Part shown: positions 25,893-34,415 of the stretch, in pieces
How the letters are laid out: every line of letters starts with the position of its first letter
Position numbering within the stretch: position 1 is the first letter of the stretch
Origin: DATFLL01 sp035267785
GTDB lineage: Bacteria > Pseudomonadota > Gammaproteobacteria > DATFLL01
DNA: 64,000 nucleotides
Assembly: GCA_035267785.1 (NCBI GenBank)
Contig: DATFLL010000042.1
Coordinates: forward strand, 36,085 to 100,084
Direction: 5' to 3'
Notes under the pieces: model-generated
Database searches by the model: none
The model's input: the letters and a program-made list of their open reading frames with translations, nothing else
What the model was told of the DNA's origin: nothing
Position numbers and translations under genes: made by a program

Positions 25893-26853
25893 AGCGCACC
25901 TCCCGCAATTTCAGACGCTGCCACGCCGGCGTCGCGACCTTGCGGTACTCGCGGCGGAACGTCTTGTCCGCCAACAGGAACTCCGGCGCCCGCTCGGTCG
26001 CTTCGAAACAGAAACGGCGCGGCAGCGTGGTGTACAACGAGCGCGGCGGCCGTCGGCCCTGGATATTCTTGAGCCGGCATCCGGTTTCGAACTCGTGGTA
26101 GTAGATCGTGTCGATGCCGAGCTCGCGGTGAATAAAATCAATAGCCACCGCCAGCATGGCCTCGGCCCATATCGCCTGATACGGGGCCAGGACATACTCG
26201 ACATAATCGACGACGGCTCGAGCCTCGCCCTGGACTCCATACCACCCCACCCGGCCACGGCCCTCACTCAGGCAAGCGCGGGCATGGTGGAGCAATGCCG
26301 CTGCCTGGCGCACCCAGTCGCTTTGCACTTCCTCGACAAGCGCCTCGCCGTAACCGAGGTCGGCGTCGATACGCGCCCAGGCCAGCGTCTCCCGAAACAG
26401 CTCCCGCCGACCCTCTCGCATCACCGGGTGGCCGTAACCGTTCAGCATCGCGCTGTGACAAGGCTGCACCTGTCTGCGATAGCGCCGATCGTGCGCACTG
26501 GAGAAATTCAGTTGCAGCACCAGGTTCAAACCGCGACGCGAGGTCTGCGACCAGCGTGACCGGCGGCCATCCCAGTGGCTCAGCGTCAACACGAAGGCCT
26601 GTGCATCATCGGCCCACACGAGGTCGACCAGACGCGGGTCGATCCAGCCGTCCCCGCACGCCGCCAACAGCGCCTTGACAGGCCGCCGCTCGAGCAGTGG
26701 AGCGTAACGGCTCGCCTTCAGGTCGGCCACGCTCGTGCCCGCGCCGATCAGGTGGCGCAACAGCAATAGAGCGAAGCGGTCCTTGAAGTAGTGGAATACC
26801 GTGCGTCCCCGGGGAAGGCACTCAATGATTTCGCATAATTCTTTGTTGTCCAT
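25876..26853 (-). CDS. conserved hypothetical protein with an 'EVQSDW' motif
   Basis: 325 residues, soluble, no signal peptide. It contains 'GYGEALVEEVQSDWVRQAAA' (about residues 178-197), and later 'WAEAMLAVAIDFIHRELGID' and 'YYHEFETGCRLKNIQGRRPP'. 'E-[IV]-Q-S-D-W' strings occur in phage-associated polyvalent proteins and in some uncharacterised bacterial families, so a role in mobile-element biology or nucleic-acid metabolism is possible but unproved. The start MDNKELCEIIECLPRG is 83 bases downstream of a strong terminator-like hairpin that follows a promoter, so expression may be conditional. Confidence 0.65.
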   Translation of the reverse strand: MDNKELCEIIECLPRGRTVFHYFKDRFALLLLRHLIGAGTSVADLKASRYAPLLERRPVKALLAACGDGWIDPRLVDLVWADDAQAFVLTLSHWDGRRSRWSQTSRRGLNLVLQLNFSSAHDRRYRRQVQPCHSAMLNGYGHPVMREGRRELFRETLAWARIDADLGYGEALVEEVQSDWVRQAAALLHHARACLSEGRGRVGWYGVQGEARAVVDYVEYVLAPYQAIWAEAMLAVAIDFIHRELGIDTIYYHEFETGCRLKNIQGRRPPRSLYTTLPRRFCFEATERAPEFLLADKTFRREYRKVATPAWQRLKLREVRCARTA

Positions 26854-26934
26854 TGTCTTCACCGATAATCGCCTGATGCAGGCGCAACGGGGCCTGCGCC
26901 CGCGTCCGGCGGGCCTAATCAGCATTCGGGCATG

Positions 26935-27111
26935 AAAAAAGCCCTGGAATGAAGTCGTCCAGGGCTTTCAGAGGAGACCCGGAAGACAAACGCGTGTCTG
27001 CCCTCCGGTTGGAAATCGGAGGGCTACTCGATTGGTTTCGGTATGTTTCGATCCATTCGCATTAGCCTCATCAATCTTCACTCGAACAGTGTGGTGGGAC
27101 TGAAATTAAGA
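26935..27111 (-). ncRNA. candidate leader RNA or small RNA ending in a strong terminator
   Basis: Read on the minus strand, about 175 bases follow a good promoter. They contain hairpins (CCCTCCG paired with CGGAGGG at 27001-27023; AGACA paired with TGTCT near 26983-26998) and end in an 11-pair stem, AAAGCCCTGGA with TCCAGGGCTTT (26938-26968), followed by a T-run. A possible 15-residue leader peptide, MRLMRMDRNIPKPIE, lies at 27024-27071. The downstream gene starts 83 bases after the terminator, so this is either an attenuator leader or a free-standing small RNA. I do not recognise it as 6S, tmRNA or another known RNA. Confidence 0.5.
26938..26968 (-). terminator. strong intrinsic terminator (minus strand)
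   Basis: The stem AAAGCCCTGGA / TCCAGGGCTTT with a 9-base loop is followed on the minus strand by TTTTTT. It is the most convincing rho-independent terminator in the window. It lies between the promoter at 27118-27145 and the gene starting at 26853. Confidence 0.8.
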
Positions 27112-27117
27112 AGCGAA

Positions 27118-27145
27118 ATTCTAGTTCGTATTCGGTGGATGTCAA
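27118..27145 (-). promoter_or_regulatory. sigma70 promoter for the leader/small RNA
   Basis: On the minus strand TTGACA (27145-27140) and TAGAAT (27123-27118) are separated by 16 bases. Both boxes are close to consensus and the surrounding DNA is AT-rich compared with the rest of the window. Transcription would start near 27111. Confidence 0.65.
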
Positions 27146-27272
27146 CCTGAGCCCGGAAAAAATGCCAAGAATACGGTATTCCGGCGCTTCCGACGCAACG
27201 GCACCCACCCCCGCCTCCAATCGTGGTCGACTATACTAATGGCGTGTCAGTCGGCTGCAGGCGGAGGCAAGT

Positions 27273-28100
27273 ATGAAGGCGCGCCCACTTTTCCGTCATC
27301 TCTTGAACGCTGCAATCGGAGCGCTGGTGCTGTCGAATGCCACCGCGGCCCAGCTGCCCGTCTTCGACGTGCACATCCACTACAACCAGGACATGTGGGA
27401 GAGTATTCCGCCGGAGCGCGCCGCGCAGAGGCTGCGCGCCGCCGGGATCGTCCGCGCCATGGTCTCCAGCACCAGCGACGAAGGAACTCAAAAGCTCTAC
27501 CGCGCAGACCCGAAGCTGATCGTCCCCGCGCTGGGGCCGTATCGTAAGCGCATCGACCGGTATCGCTGGATTCACGATGAGTCCGTTATTCCCTACCTCA
27601 AGCGGCGCCTGGCGGGTCATCGATACGCGGCGATCGGCGAGTTTCACATCCGCGACGAGCAGACCGACCTGCCGGTGGTGCGCGCGGTGGTCCAACTCGC
27701 CCGCAAGCACCACCTGCTGATGCACGTCCACTCCGATGCCGGTGCCATCGAGCGTATCTTCGACCAGTATCCCGAGGCCCGCATCCTGTGGGCGCATGCC
27801 GGCTTCGAGCCCGCCGACAAGGTGCGGCAGACAATGGCCCGCCACAAGAACCTCTGGGCGGACCTGTCCATTCGCTGGGAGATATTCGAGGACGGGCGGT
27901 TCAAACCCGGCTGGAAGGCGCTGCTCACCGACTACAGCGACCGCTTTATGCTCGGTGTCGATACCTACAAGCCGATGCGCTGGGTGATGATCAAAGAGAC
28001 CATCGACTGGTACGAGTCGATGTTCGCCGAGCTGCCGCCCGAGGCCGCCCAGCGCATCCGCTACGACAACGCCGAGCGGGTCATCGGCAAGGCCCTCTAG
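27273..28100 (+). CDS. exported amidohydrolase-family (TIM-barrel) metal-dependent hydrolase
   Basis: 275 residues with an N-terminal signal (about 1-26). The metal-binding motif DVHIHYN follows at once, then 'HHLLMHVHSDAGAIERIFDQ', 'ARILWAHAGF' and 'FMLGVDTYKP', the successive His and Asp ligands of an amidohydrolase_2 barrel. The enzyme probably hydrolyses or decarboxylates a small carboxylate or ester in the periplasm; the substrate is unknown. The ATG follows GCGGAGGCAAGT. It is convergent with the lipoprotein gene, 8 bases apart. Confidence 0.85.
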   Translation: MKARPLFRHLLNAAIGALVLSNATAAQLPVFDVHIHYNQDMWESIPPERAAQRLRAAGIVRAMVSSTSDEGTQKLYRADPKLIVPALGPYRKRIDRYRWIHDESVIPYLKRRLAGHRYAAIGEFHIRDEQTDLPVVRAVVQLARKHHLLMHVHSDAGAIERIFDQYPEARILWAHAGFEPADKVRQTMARHKNLWADLSIRWEIFEDGRFKPGWKALLTDYSDRFMLGVDTYKPMRWVMIKETIDWYESMFAELPPEAAQRIRYDNAERVIGKAL

Positions 28101-28108
28101 GGCAGGCG

Positions 28109-29524
28109 TCAGGGAACCTCGAAGCGATAGTAGTTCGCGGTCGGGATGAAATCGAGGGTGCAGGGGTCGCGCGGCGCCGCGCCCACCGTCATGGCACCCA
28201 CTACCGTCGCGGGCGAGGATTTCGGTTTTACCTCGTCGGCACCGCTGACCAGATAATAGGGAGTCCGGAAGTATCCCCACTGCGTGGCGCGCGGCTGGCC
28301 GCCCAAGTCGAAGCGTGCCCGCGCGCTCCAGAAATATCGCCCACCCGAAGACAATGGTTTGTCCAATGTGTAAGACGGCACAGTGAGATCGTCACGCTCG
28401 ACGATCAACCTGGGCGGCATGTCCGTCGAAACCCGCCACAAGCGCAGGTCATAGCGCACGCTGTCGATGGCATTCAGGATTGAAGCGCTGGCGGTGCGCC
28501 TGTCGATGTCGCGCGGGAAGGCCTCCCAGGTCAAATTCGGTTCGCGACTGCTCACCTTCGTGAACCGGTTCCAGGTGCGGTGTTGGATGTCCCGGATGCT
28601 AGGGTGATAGTCACGTGCCGGAGAACTCCAGGCCAGACCGCAGGCCTCTCGGCGACCCGTCAGATCGGCGGCTCCGGCCTTCGCCGTCGGCTTGGCCCGG
28701 CTTTCCGGCGGCAATGGCGTAAACAGGTAGATGTGATTTACGACACTGTCGGCCAGGCTCGCATAACCACGCTGCAACTCGGCCTGAAACAGTGCCGCCT
28801 CGTCCTTGGCCCACAGCGCCGCGGGGTATTGATCACTTTGATAGACAAACTTTCGCTCGTAAAGACCTGCACCGTCCCGGATCCGAACGATGCGGATGTC
28901 CGCCACGAGATAAAATCGCAACTGTTTGCCACCATTGAACCCGACCCTGGACACATCGACTTCGACGACGCTCTGTGTTCCCTCCCGCCCTAGGGGAGCA
29001 TAGTCCGGAGCCGCCCCCGGTGCCGTTGGACCGATACCGACGAGTGGAAGCGATCGCCCGGCGGAGCGCCGCGCAGTCTCGGCAATCGCCTTCGACAGCG
29101 CCTCGGACATCTTCAGATCGGCCAGGTGCTTCCGAATCTCCCTGTCCAGGGCGGCGGCGTCCTGCTCGGACATCGCTGCCTTCGCGCCGGCAACGGCACC
29201 GGAGGTCGCAAGGACCGGCACGGAAACGGCGGCCACGTACGGCGCAATAACGGCGCCCAGGGGGCTCGATGCGGCGACCATGCCCGCCTCGGCGAGGCCC
29301 AATACGGAACCGGCAGCGGCGCCCTTCCCCGCCCCCTCCTTCCTGCCTGCGGCGAAGCCTCGGAAATTCGTATGGGGAGCGTACCGCGCCGGAGCCAAGA
29401 CCTGCGGCCCCCACTCCTGGCGCATCGACTCAGACGGTGGTGCGGGTAAGCCCGCGCAACCTGCAAGGACGGTGAACGCGACCGACGCGGCAACGAGGAA
29501 TAACAGCGGGTTAACGCGACGCAT
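28109..29524 (-). CDS. large lipoprotein of unknown function
   Basis: 471 residues. The signal peptide ends with lipobox VLAGC (Cys22). A Gly/Ala-rich hydrophobic stretch follows (about 60-115: 'GAGKGAAAGSVLGLAEAGMV', 'GAVIAPYVAAVSVPVLATSG'), resembling glycine-zipper segments that insert in membranes. The rest is mixed alpha/beta with repeated 'YDLRLWRV' and 'YYLVSGADEV' strands and a C-terminal 'YYRFEVP'. Glycine-zipper lipoproteins often sit in the outer membrane. No known family recognised. Confidence 0.75.
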   Translation of the reverse strand: MRRVNPLLFLVAASVAFTVLAGCAGLPAPPSESMRQEWGPQVLAPARYAPHTNFRGFAAGRKEGAGKGAAAGSVLGLAEAGMVAASSPLGAVIAPYVAAVSVPVLATSGAVAGAKAAMSEQDAAALDREIRKHLADLKMSEALSKAIAETARRSAGRSLPLVGIGPTAPGAAPDYAPLGREGTQSVVEVDVSRVGFNGGKQLRFYLVADIRIVRIRDGAGLYERKFVYQSDQYPAALWAKDEAALFQAELQRGYASLADSVVNHIYLFTPLPPESRAKPTAKAGAADLTGRREACGLAWSSPARDYHPSIRDIQHRTWNRFTKVSSREPNLTWEAFPRDIDRRTASASILNAIDSVRYDLRLWRVSTDMPPRLIVERDDLTVPSYTLDKPLSSGGRYFWSARARFDLGGQPRATQWGYFRTPYYLVSGADEVKPKSSPATVVGAMTVGAAPRDPCTLDFIPTANYYRFEVP

Positions 29525-29756
29525 GTGGCCGGTACCCCATAGTCATCTCCGACGACGTCAGGCAAGGTTCGGTGTCATGGCCGGGATGTTCGAGCGGCTG
29601 CACACACGCGGCGGCGGGACCGCCACGCTTCCTGTCAGAATAGCTCAAGGCAACGCGCTTTGCCGCTGACGACTGCCTTATTTGGGACTCGACTCGAAAC
29701 TCCGAAGCGCTGTCGTGCGAGCTGCCGTGGCGTTCAATGGAGACGAAAGACTTGGG

Positions 29757-31124
29757 TCAGCCTGATTGGCGCGCGGCGGTCGAGGCCTGGGCGGTGAGGA
29801 TAATATAGGCCTGAGCGAGAGCCGACTCGTCGCCGACGTTGCCGGGAAAGATCACGACGGGAAGGTTCGGATAGCGCGGATGGTCGGCCGGGCAGCGAAC
29901 GACCGAACAGCCGGTGAGGATCTGGCCGACCACGCGGGACTGCTTGAGCGCCAGGCCGGTGCTGAGCACGTCGTTGGAGGTTATCCCGCCCTTGCTGATC
30001 AGAAAGCCGATGGTGGTCGGCAGGCGTCGCACCAGGTCCATCAGGAACGCCGAGACCCGCTCGCCGAAGGCCAGACGTTCGGCCTGGGAGGGAAACTGCA
30101 GCTCGCTGCGGGAAGTGTACAACACCACGGTCTTGCCTTGACCGTGCGCCGCTTCCACTTGGTCGAGAATAGCGCGCGCGAGTCGGCCGGCGACTTCGCT
30201 GCGCTGACCGTTGCCCACATCGAGCTGCTCGACCTCGATGTGGATGGGTACGACGTCGGTATGCTCGCGCAGGTATTCGAGCTGCGCCGAGGTCTTGGCC
30301 ACGTGCGAACCAACCAGAATGACTCCAGGGCGGTGATCGCGCACATAATAGGCCATGTCTTCCGCGCGCACCGGCTGGGGCGGCAGCTTGGCCAGCGCCG
30401 TCAGGAGGCTGGCGGCGCTGCGAAACAGGAAGCGCTTGCCTTCGCGCGCAACCTCCTGCAGCTGCTCGGCAAAGCGGTTCAGATCACCCTGGGTCTCGCA
30501 GTCGACCACGCAGCAGACGTTACCCGACAGCGCACGCAGGCGTTCGCGACTGTCGCCGCGCACATCGCTTAACACGAAGCGCTCGACCTCGTCTGCCTTG
30601 ATGCGGCCCCGGGTCTTCTCTTCAACGTAGTCGGGCAGATAGGCCGTGCTGAACCCAAAGACAGAGTCCTTGGCGAATTCGGTCTCGTGCACCGGCACGG
30701 CCTGACCGTCGGTCACCAGGTAGTGGACGCTGTCGCGGGTGAAGCGACCGGCCTCGAAAAAGGCCGGCACCATGAAATGGGCGTCGAACGGGCCCAGTTC
30801 CTCGGCGATGATGTCGGTCTCGACCGGATAGTGACCGCGCAGCGTGGAGTCCGACCGGCTGACGACGATGGGGTTGATGGGCCGTCCCTGGCGGGCCAGC
30901 TCGTCGAGCGCCTGTTTGAGGTTGACGCATATCTCACGCGTGACGTCCGCTGCGCGCGCGGCGTCCATGCCGCGCGTGTTGGACAGCACGAAGAACAGCG
31001 GCGAGTCGTCTTTCAGGGCGTCGATGAGCGTCTCAACGTCCCAGGCCGTAAGCAGCAGACAGCTGTGGACCGTCTGCGACCCGGTCGGGTCGTCGTCGAT
31101 CGCGACGATTTTTGTCTCGCTCAT
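29757..31124 (-). CDS. four-carbon acid sugar kinase family protein (DUF1537, OtnK-like)
   Basis: 455 residues. DUF1537 kinases phosphorylate four-carbon sugar acids such as threonate and erythronate. The N-terminal substrate domain has 'VAIDDDPTGSQTVHSCLLL', 'VLSNTRGMDAARAA' and 'SRSDSTLRGHYPVETDIIAE'. The C-terminal nucleotide domain has 'GVILVGSHVAKTSAQLEYL', 'GFLISKGGITSNDVLSTGLA' and 'VVIFPGNVGDESAL'. It starts five bases after the stop of the transketolase-like gene, so the two are one operon. The exact substrate cannot be deduced. Confidence 0.88.
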   Translation of the reverse strand: MSETKIVAIDDDPTGSQTVHSCLLLTAWDVETLIDALKDDSPLFFVLSNTRGMDAARAADVTREICVNLKQALDELARQGRPINPIVVSRSDSTLRGHYPVETDIIAEELGPFDAHFMVPAFFEAGRFTRDSVHYLVTDGQAVPVHETEFAKDSVFGFSTAYLPDYVEEKTRGRIKADEVERFVLSDVRGDSRERLRALSGNVCCVVDCETQGDLNRFAEQLQEVAREGKRFLFRSAASLLTALAKLPPQPVRAEDMAYYVRDHRPGVILVGSHVAKTSAQLEYLREHTDVVPIHIEVEQLDVGNGQRSEVAGRLARAILDQVEAAHGQGKTVVLYTSRSELQFPSQAERLAFGERVSAFLMDLVRRLPTTIGFLISKGGITSNDVLSTGLALKQSRVVGQILTGCSVVRCPADHPRYPNLPVVIFPGNVGDESALAQAYIILTAQASTAARQSG

Positions 31125-31129
31125 GAGGC

Positions 31130-33352
31130 TCAGGCTCCCGCCAGCTTCTCGACCCGCGCCGCGATGTCGTCCGCCGACAACCCGTTGAACGCCATAATCT
31201 CGGCCGGTGAAGCGGTGGTCTCACCGCGCTTCCAGCACATCGCGTCGCGGCGGGTCGCACGGCTGCGCAGCATCACCGGCTCCAGCGAACCGCTGGCTCC
31301 GCCGGTCACGCCGATGAGCACATCACCGTCGAACAAGGCGTCGAAGTCGGCGTCGCTCATGAACTTGCCGTCCGGTTCGGAGACGGTGTCCCAGGCCACG
31401 TCATACGGGCGGTACAGACGGCGCGGGTTCGCCACGGTGACGATGCGCACCTTGTAGCCCTGCGCCTCCAGGTTTGTCTTGGCCTCGAACACGGGCAGCA
31501 GCACCATGTCGCCGGTCACGGCGAAGACCACCGTGCCCTTTTCGCCGGCGCTACTCTCGTACAACGCGACCGCACCCTCCTCGATCGCCTCCTTGGCCTG
31601 CGCCAGCGTGGTGTACACCGGCAGCGCGCTCTTGGAGGCGACGATGCCAATCGCCTTGTTGAAGCTGTTGGTGGCCCATTCATAGGCGACCTGAATCATA
31701 TTGGCATCGCAGGGGAACAGCGCGAAGTAATTGCCGTTTCGCATCATCGCGGCCATGTAGTTCTCGATCTCCGGGCGCTGGTGCGTCCAACCGTTACGCC
31801 CCTGCTCCAGGGCGCCCGCCGTGTACATGTTGACGATCGACGGGGTCTTGCGCCGCAGCTCGGCCATGGCCTGCGAGACCGTCTGAATGATCGGCATGCC
31901 GTTGATGACGAAGCTCTCGTAGGACAGCCACAGGGCACGCGAGCCGAACAGGGCCAGGCCGCCGGCAAAGCCCGCGCAGGCATCCTCGCTGAGCGGTTCG
32001 TAGACCTGACCTTGCGGGCCCTGGTTGTACAGGCTGTCGGGCGTCGGGTGACGGATCTGCAGCGCCTCGTTGATGTTCTTCATGCCCGAGGCCTCGTTGC
32101 CGTCGGCGTTGGTGACGACGAAGCGCTTGTCGCGCTTGCCGACCTCTCCGACGAGGGCGCCCATGGCGGTCGAGGGCACGGCCTTATCGCCAACGGCAAA
32201 TTCCTGCTTGGGGAGCTCGCCGAGCTCCGGCAGCTCCAGCTCGAACTCCGTCACGACGGTCTTCACCGCCGGGCCACCGCCGGCGCGCTGGAAGTTTTCG
32301 CGCACCAGCTCCCAGGCGCGCGGGGCCAGAGCGCGGCGCTTGAGGCCCTCGGCGATGTTGGGCTTCTCGAAGGTGTCGCCCGGATACAGGTTGTGCGCCT
32401 TGGCGCCGATGGCGTGCACGCCCGCGCCCTTGAGCTGCTTTATGATGAAGGCCGTCAGGCGACCGCCCATAGCCGAGTCGGCGGCGTGCTGCATCCGCTC
32501 GAGCACGGCGCGGGTGAAGGCCAGACGTCCCTCGGCCGAGAAGCGTGTGCTGTCCACGTAGTCGCCTTCCTGGTTCGCGTCGTCGAACTCCTTGGCATCG
32601 ACCAGCACCACCTCTTCGAAACCGTGGCCCTTCCAGTAGGCGATCATTTCCTCGTTGGTCTTGATCGAGACCATCGAGTGGTGCTCCTGGCTGTAGCCGT
32701 TCCACACCAGCACCGGCAGGAAGTTGGTGGCCTTCGGGTAGGAGGTATGGAAGTGCATCATCGAGGACAGCACATAGGGCTCGCCCATGCCGCCGTCGCC
32801 CAGGGTGAAGGGGAACAGCTTGTCCGGATGCAGGTAGGCGCCGGCCATCGCGAAGTGCTGACCCTGGCCGAGCGGACCGGCCGGGGCCAACAGGCCGGGA
32901 ACGGCGCCCGAGAGGTGGCCGAGCAGGCCGTGGCGTTCGCGGAACTTCGCCATCATGTCGTCCACGTTGTGGATGCCCATCTCCTCGAGCGAGCCGTCCA
33001 GGAACATGGCGCTGTAGAAGCCGGGCGCGTGGTGGCCGACCTCGGTCACGATATTGGTGTGGCCCAGCATGACCAGGGCGGCATAGGCATCGGCGCTGCT
33101 GGCGAAGCCGCCCGGGTGGCCGGACTCCTTGCTGCTGCACACTTGCAGCGTCAAATAGCGCAGCGCGTCGGCGGCGAGCTGGGTCTGGTAGACCGCGGCG
33201 TCACTGACTGCCGCGATGGCGCTGGCGCCCTCGGCAATGGCCGCGGACTGTCCGAGCCGCTCGAGCTCCGGAGTCTCCGGGGCGAAATGCTTGATGCCCT
33301 GCGTGAAGGCAGGCTGGACGTTGTTCCTCAGATCGCTGGCTGCGGTGCTCAT
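31130..33352 (-). CDS. transketolase-like thiamine-diphosphate enzyme
   Basis: 740 residues. The N-terminal TPP-binding region includes 'SGHPGGFASSADAYAALVML' and the 'GDGGMGEPYVLSSMMHFHTS' loop; the pyrimidine domain holds 'VTNADGNEASGMKNINEAL' and 'EDACAGFAGGLALFGSRALW'; a C-terminal domain has 'GVTGGASGSLEPVMLRSRAT'. It differs from housekeeping TktA and lacks the phosphoketolase signatures I know. Members of this branch have been suggested to do unusual ketose-phosphate chemistry, including epimerisation, but that is from memory. Paired with a DUF1537 kinase and an IclR regulator, it probably belongs to a sugar or sugar-acid catabolic pathway. Confidence 0.82.
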   Translation of the reverse strand: MSTAASDLRNNVQPAFTQGIKHFAPETPELERLGQSAAIAEGASAIAAVSDAAVYQTQLAADALRYLTLQVCSSKESGHPGGFASSADAYAALVMLGHTNIVTEVGHHAPGFYSAMFLDGSLEEMGIHNVDDMMAKFRERHGLLGHLSGAVPGLLAPAGPLGQGQHFAMAGAYLHPDKLFPFTLGDGGMGEPYVLSSMMHFHTSYPKATNFLPVLVWNGYSQEHHSMVSIKTNEEMIAYWKGHGFEEVVLVDAKEFDDANQEGDYVDSTRFSAEGRLAFTRAVLERMQHAADSAMGGRLTAFIIKQLKGAGVHAIGAKAHNLYPGDTFEKPNIAEGLKRRALAPRAWELVRENFQRAGGGPAVKTVVTEFELELPELGELPKQEFAVGDKAVPSTAMGALVGEVGKRDKRFVVTNADGNEASGMKNINEALQIRHPTPDSLYNQGPQGQVYEPLSEDACAGFAGGLALFGSRALWLSYESFVINGMPIIQTVSQAMAELRRKTPSIVNMYTAGALEQGRNGWTHQRPEIENYMAAMMRNGNYFALFPCDANMIQVAYEWATNSFNKAIGIVASKSALPVYTTLAQAKEAIEEGAVALYESSAGEKGTVVFAVTGDMVLLPVFEAKTNLEAQGYKVRIVTVANPRRLYRPYDVAWDTVSEPDGKFMSDADFDALFDGDVLIGVTGGASGSLEPVMLRSRATRRDAMCWKRGETTASPAEIMAFNGLSADDIAARVEKLAGA

Positions 33353-33472
33353 GGCGCATCTCCTGGTTGCATTCGCCCGGCCAATGGCCCGGGCGTCGGG
33401 TCTGTCTGAGGTAACCATAGGCGCGGATCGCAGTTTCCTATAGCAACATAGATTTCATAATGTGGTACACTA

Positions 33473-33491
33473 TAAGCAAGGATAAGGCTTA
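33473..33491. promoter_or_regulatory. candidate IclR-type operator in a divergent promoter region
   Basis: The inverted repeat TAAGC-n9-GCTTA lies in an AT-rich 130-base stretch (33430-33560) between the divergent transketolase-like and IclR genes. The neighbouring bases 'TTTCATAATGTGGTACACTATAA' also contain promoter-like boxes. Autoregulation and control of the divergent operon by the IclR protein is the usual arrangement, but the exact site is inferred only from symmetry. Confidence 0.35.
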
Positions 33492-33573
33492 CTTCATATA
33501 ACTTATTGTTTTATTGGTTTTTCGCTCCAACATATGCCACGATAAACAATCGATTTCATATCGCGAAACGCTT

Positions 33574-34329
33574 ATGACCCAAAAAAGCGCCATTCAAGTC
33601 ATCGACCGGATGTCCAGCCTGCTGGACGCCGTCGCCCGTTACCCCGAGCCCGTGGGGCTGAAGATCCTGGCCGCCGAGACCGGGCTGCACAGCTCCACGG
33701 CCTTCCGCATCCTCGACTCGATGGTCACCCACGGCTTCATTGAACGAGACGCGGCGGGTCAGTACCTGCTCGGACGCAAGCTGCTGCGTCTGGGCAGCCG
33801 GGTCCACGCGCAGTCCGACCTGCGCGAGCACGCCCTGCCGATCCTGTGCCGTCTGCGTGATGAGCTCGGCGAGACGGTCAACCTCACCCTGCGCGAGGGT
33901 GATGAAGTGGTGTACGTGGAGAAGGCAACGCCCAACCGGATGATGCACGTGCAGCAGCTGATCGGCAGCCGCGCGCCCCTGCACGTCACGGCCGTCGGCA
34001 AGCTGATGCTGGCCCTGGAGGGCGAAGACGAGTGCCGCAGCTACGCCGAACGCACGAACCTGCCCTCCTACACCCGGAACACGATCAACAGCCTGCCGAA
34101 ATTGCTCGACGAGGCCGAACGGCTGCGCGGACAGGGCTATGCCTATGACAACGAAGAGGCCGAGATCGGCGTGGGCTGCATTGGCACGTTGATCTACGAC
34201 GCCACAGGCAGCGTGGTCGCGGGCCTGTCGGTCTCGGCCCCGATCGAGCGGCGCAAGGACGAGTGGATCGACGACCTGCGCCGCGCGGCCCGGGAAATTT
34301 CCGAAGGGCTGGGCTACCGGTCGGAGTGA
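33574..34329 (+). CDS. IclR family transcriptional regulator
   Basis: 251 residues. The N-terminal winged helix (about 1-75) includes 'PVGLKILAAETGLHSSTAFR' and 'HGFIERDAAGQYLLGRKLL'. The C-terminal effector-binding domain has 'GSRAPLHVTAVGKLMLA' and 'YAYDNEEAEIGVGCIGTLIY'. It is divergent from the transketolase-kinase operon, whose expression it most likely controls in response to a sugar-derived ligand. Start ATG at 33574 gives MTQKSAIQVIDRMSSLL, the normal beginning for the family. Confidence 0.92.
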   Translation: MTQKSAIQVIDRMSSLLDAVARYPEPVGLKILAAETGLHSSTAFRILDSMVTHGFIERDAAGQYLLGRKLLRLGSRVHAQSDLREHALPILCRLRDELGETVNLTLREGDEVVYVEKATPNRMMHVQQLIGSRAPLHVTAVGKLMLALEGEDECRSYAERTNLPSYTRNTINSLPKLLDEAERLRGQGYAYDNEEAEIGVGCIGTLIYDATGSVVAGLSVSAPIERRKDEWIDDLRRAAREISEGLGYRSE

Positions 34330-34415
34330 ATCCCAACTGACCATGGACTCGCCGCAAGGCGCGGCGAGCCAGGCCTCGTCTCCCGCCGCGTCTGAAGGGA
34401 GAGGAAGACATCCGT

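Noticed and set aside
26935..27111. Identification of the leader/small RNA as 6S RNA or tmRNA
   Set aside because: The length is near that of 6S RNA, but there is no long central-bubble duplex, and no tmRNA tag-reading frame or tRNA-like ends were found.
31781..33409. Plus-strand frame of 542 codons opposite the transketolase-like gene
   Set aside because: Shadow of a well-supported gene; no ribosome-binding site and no domain.
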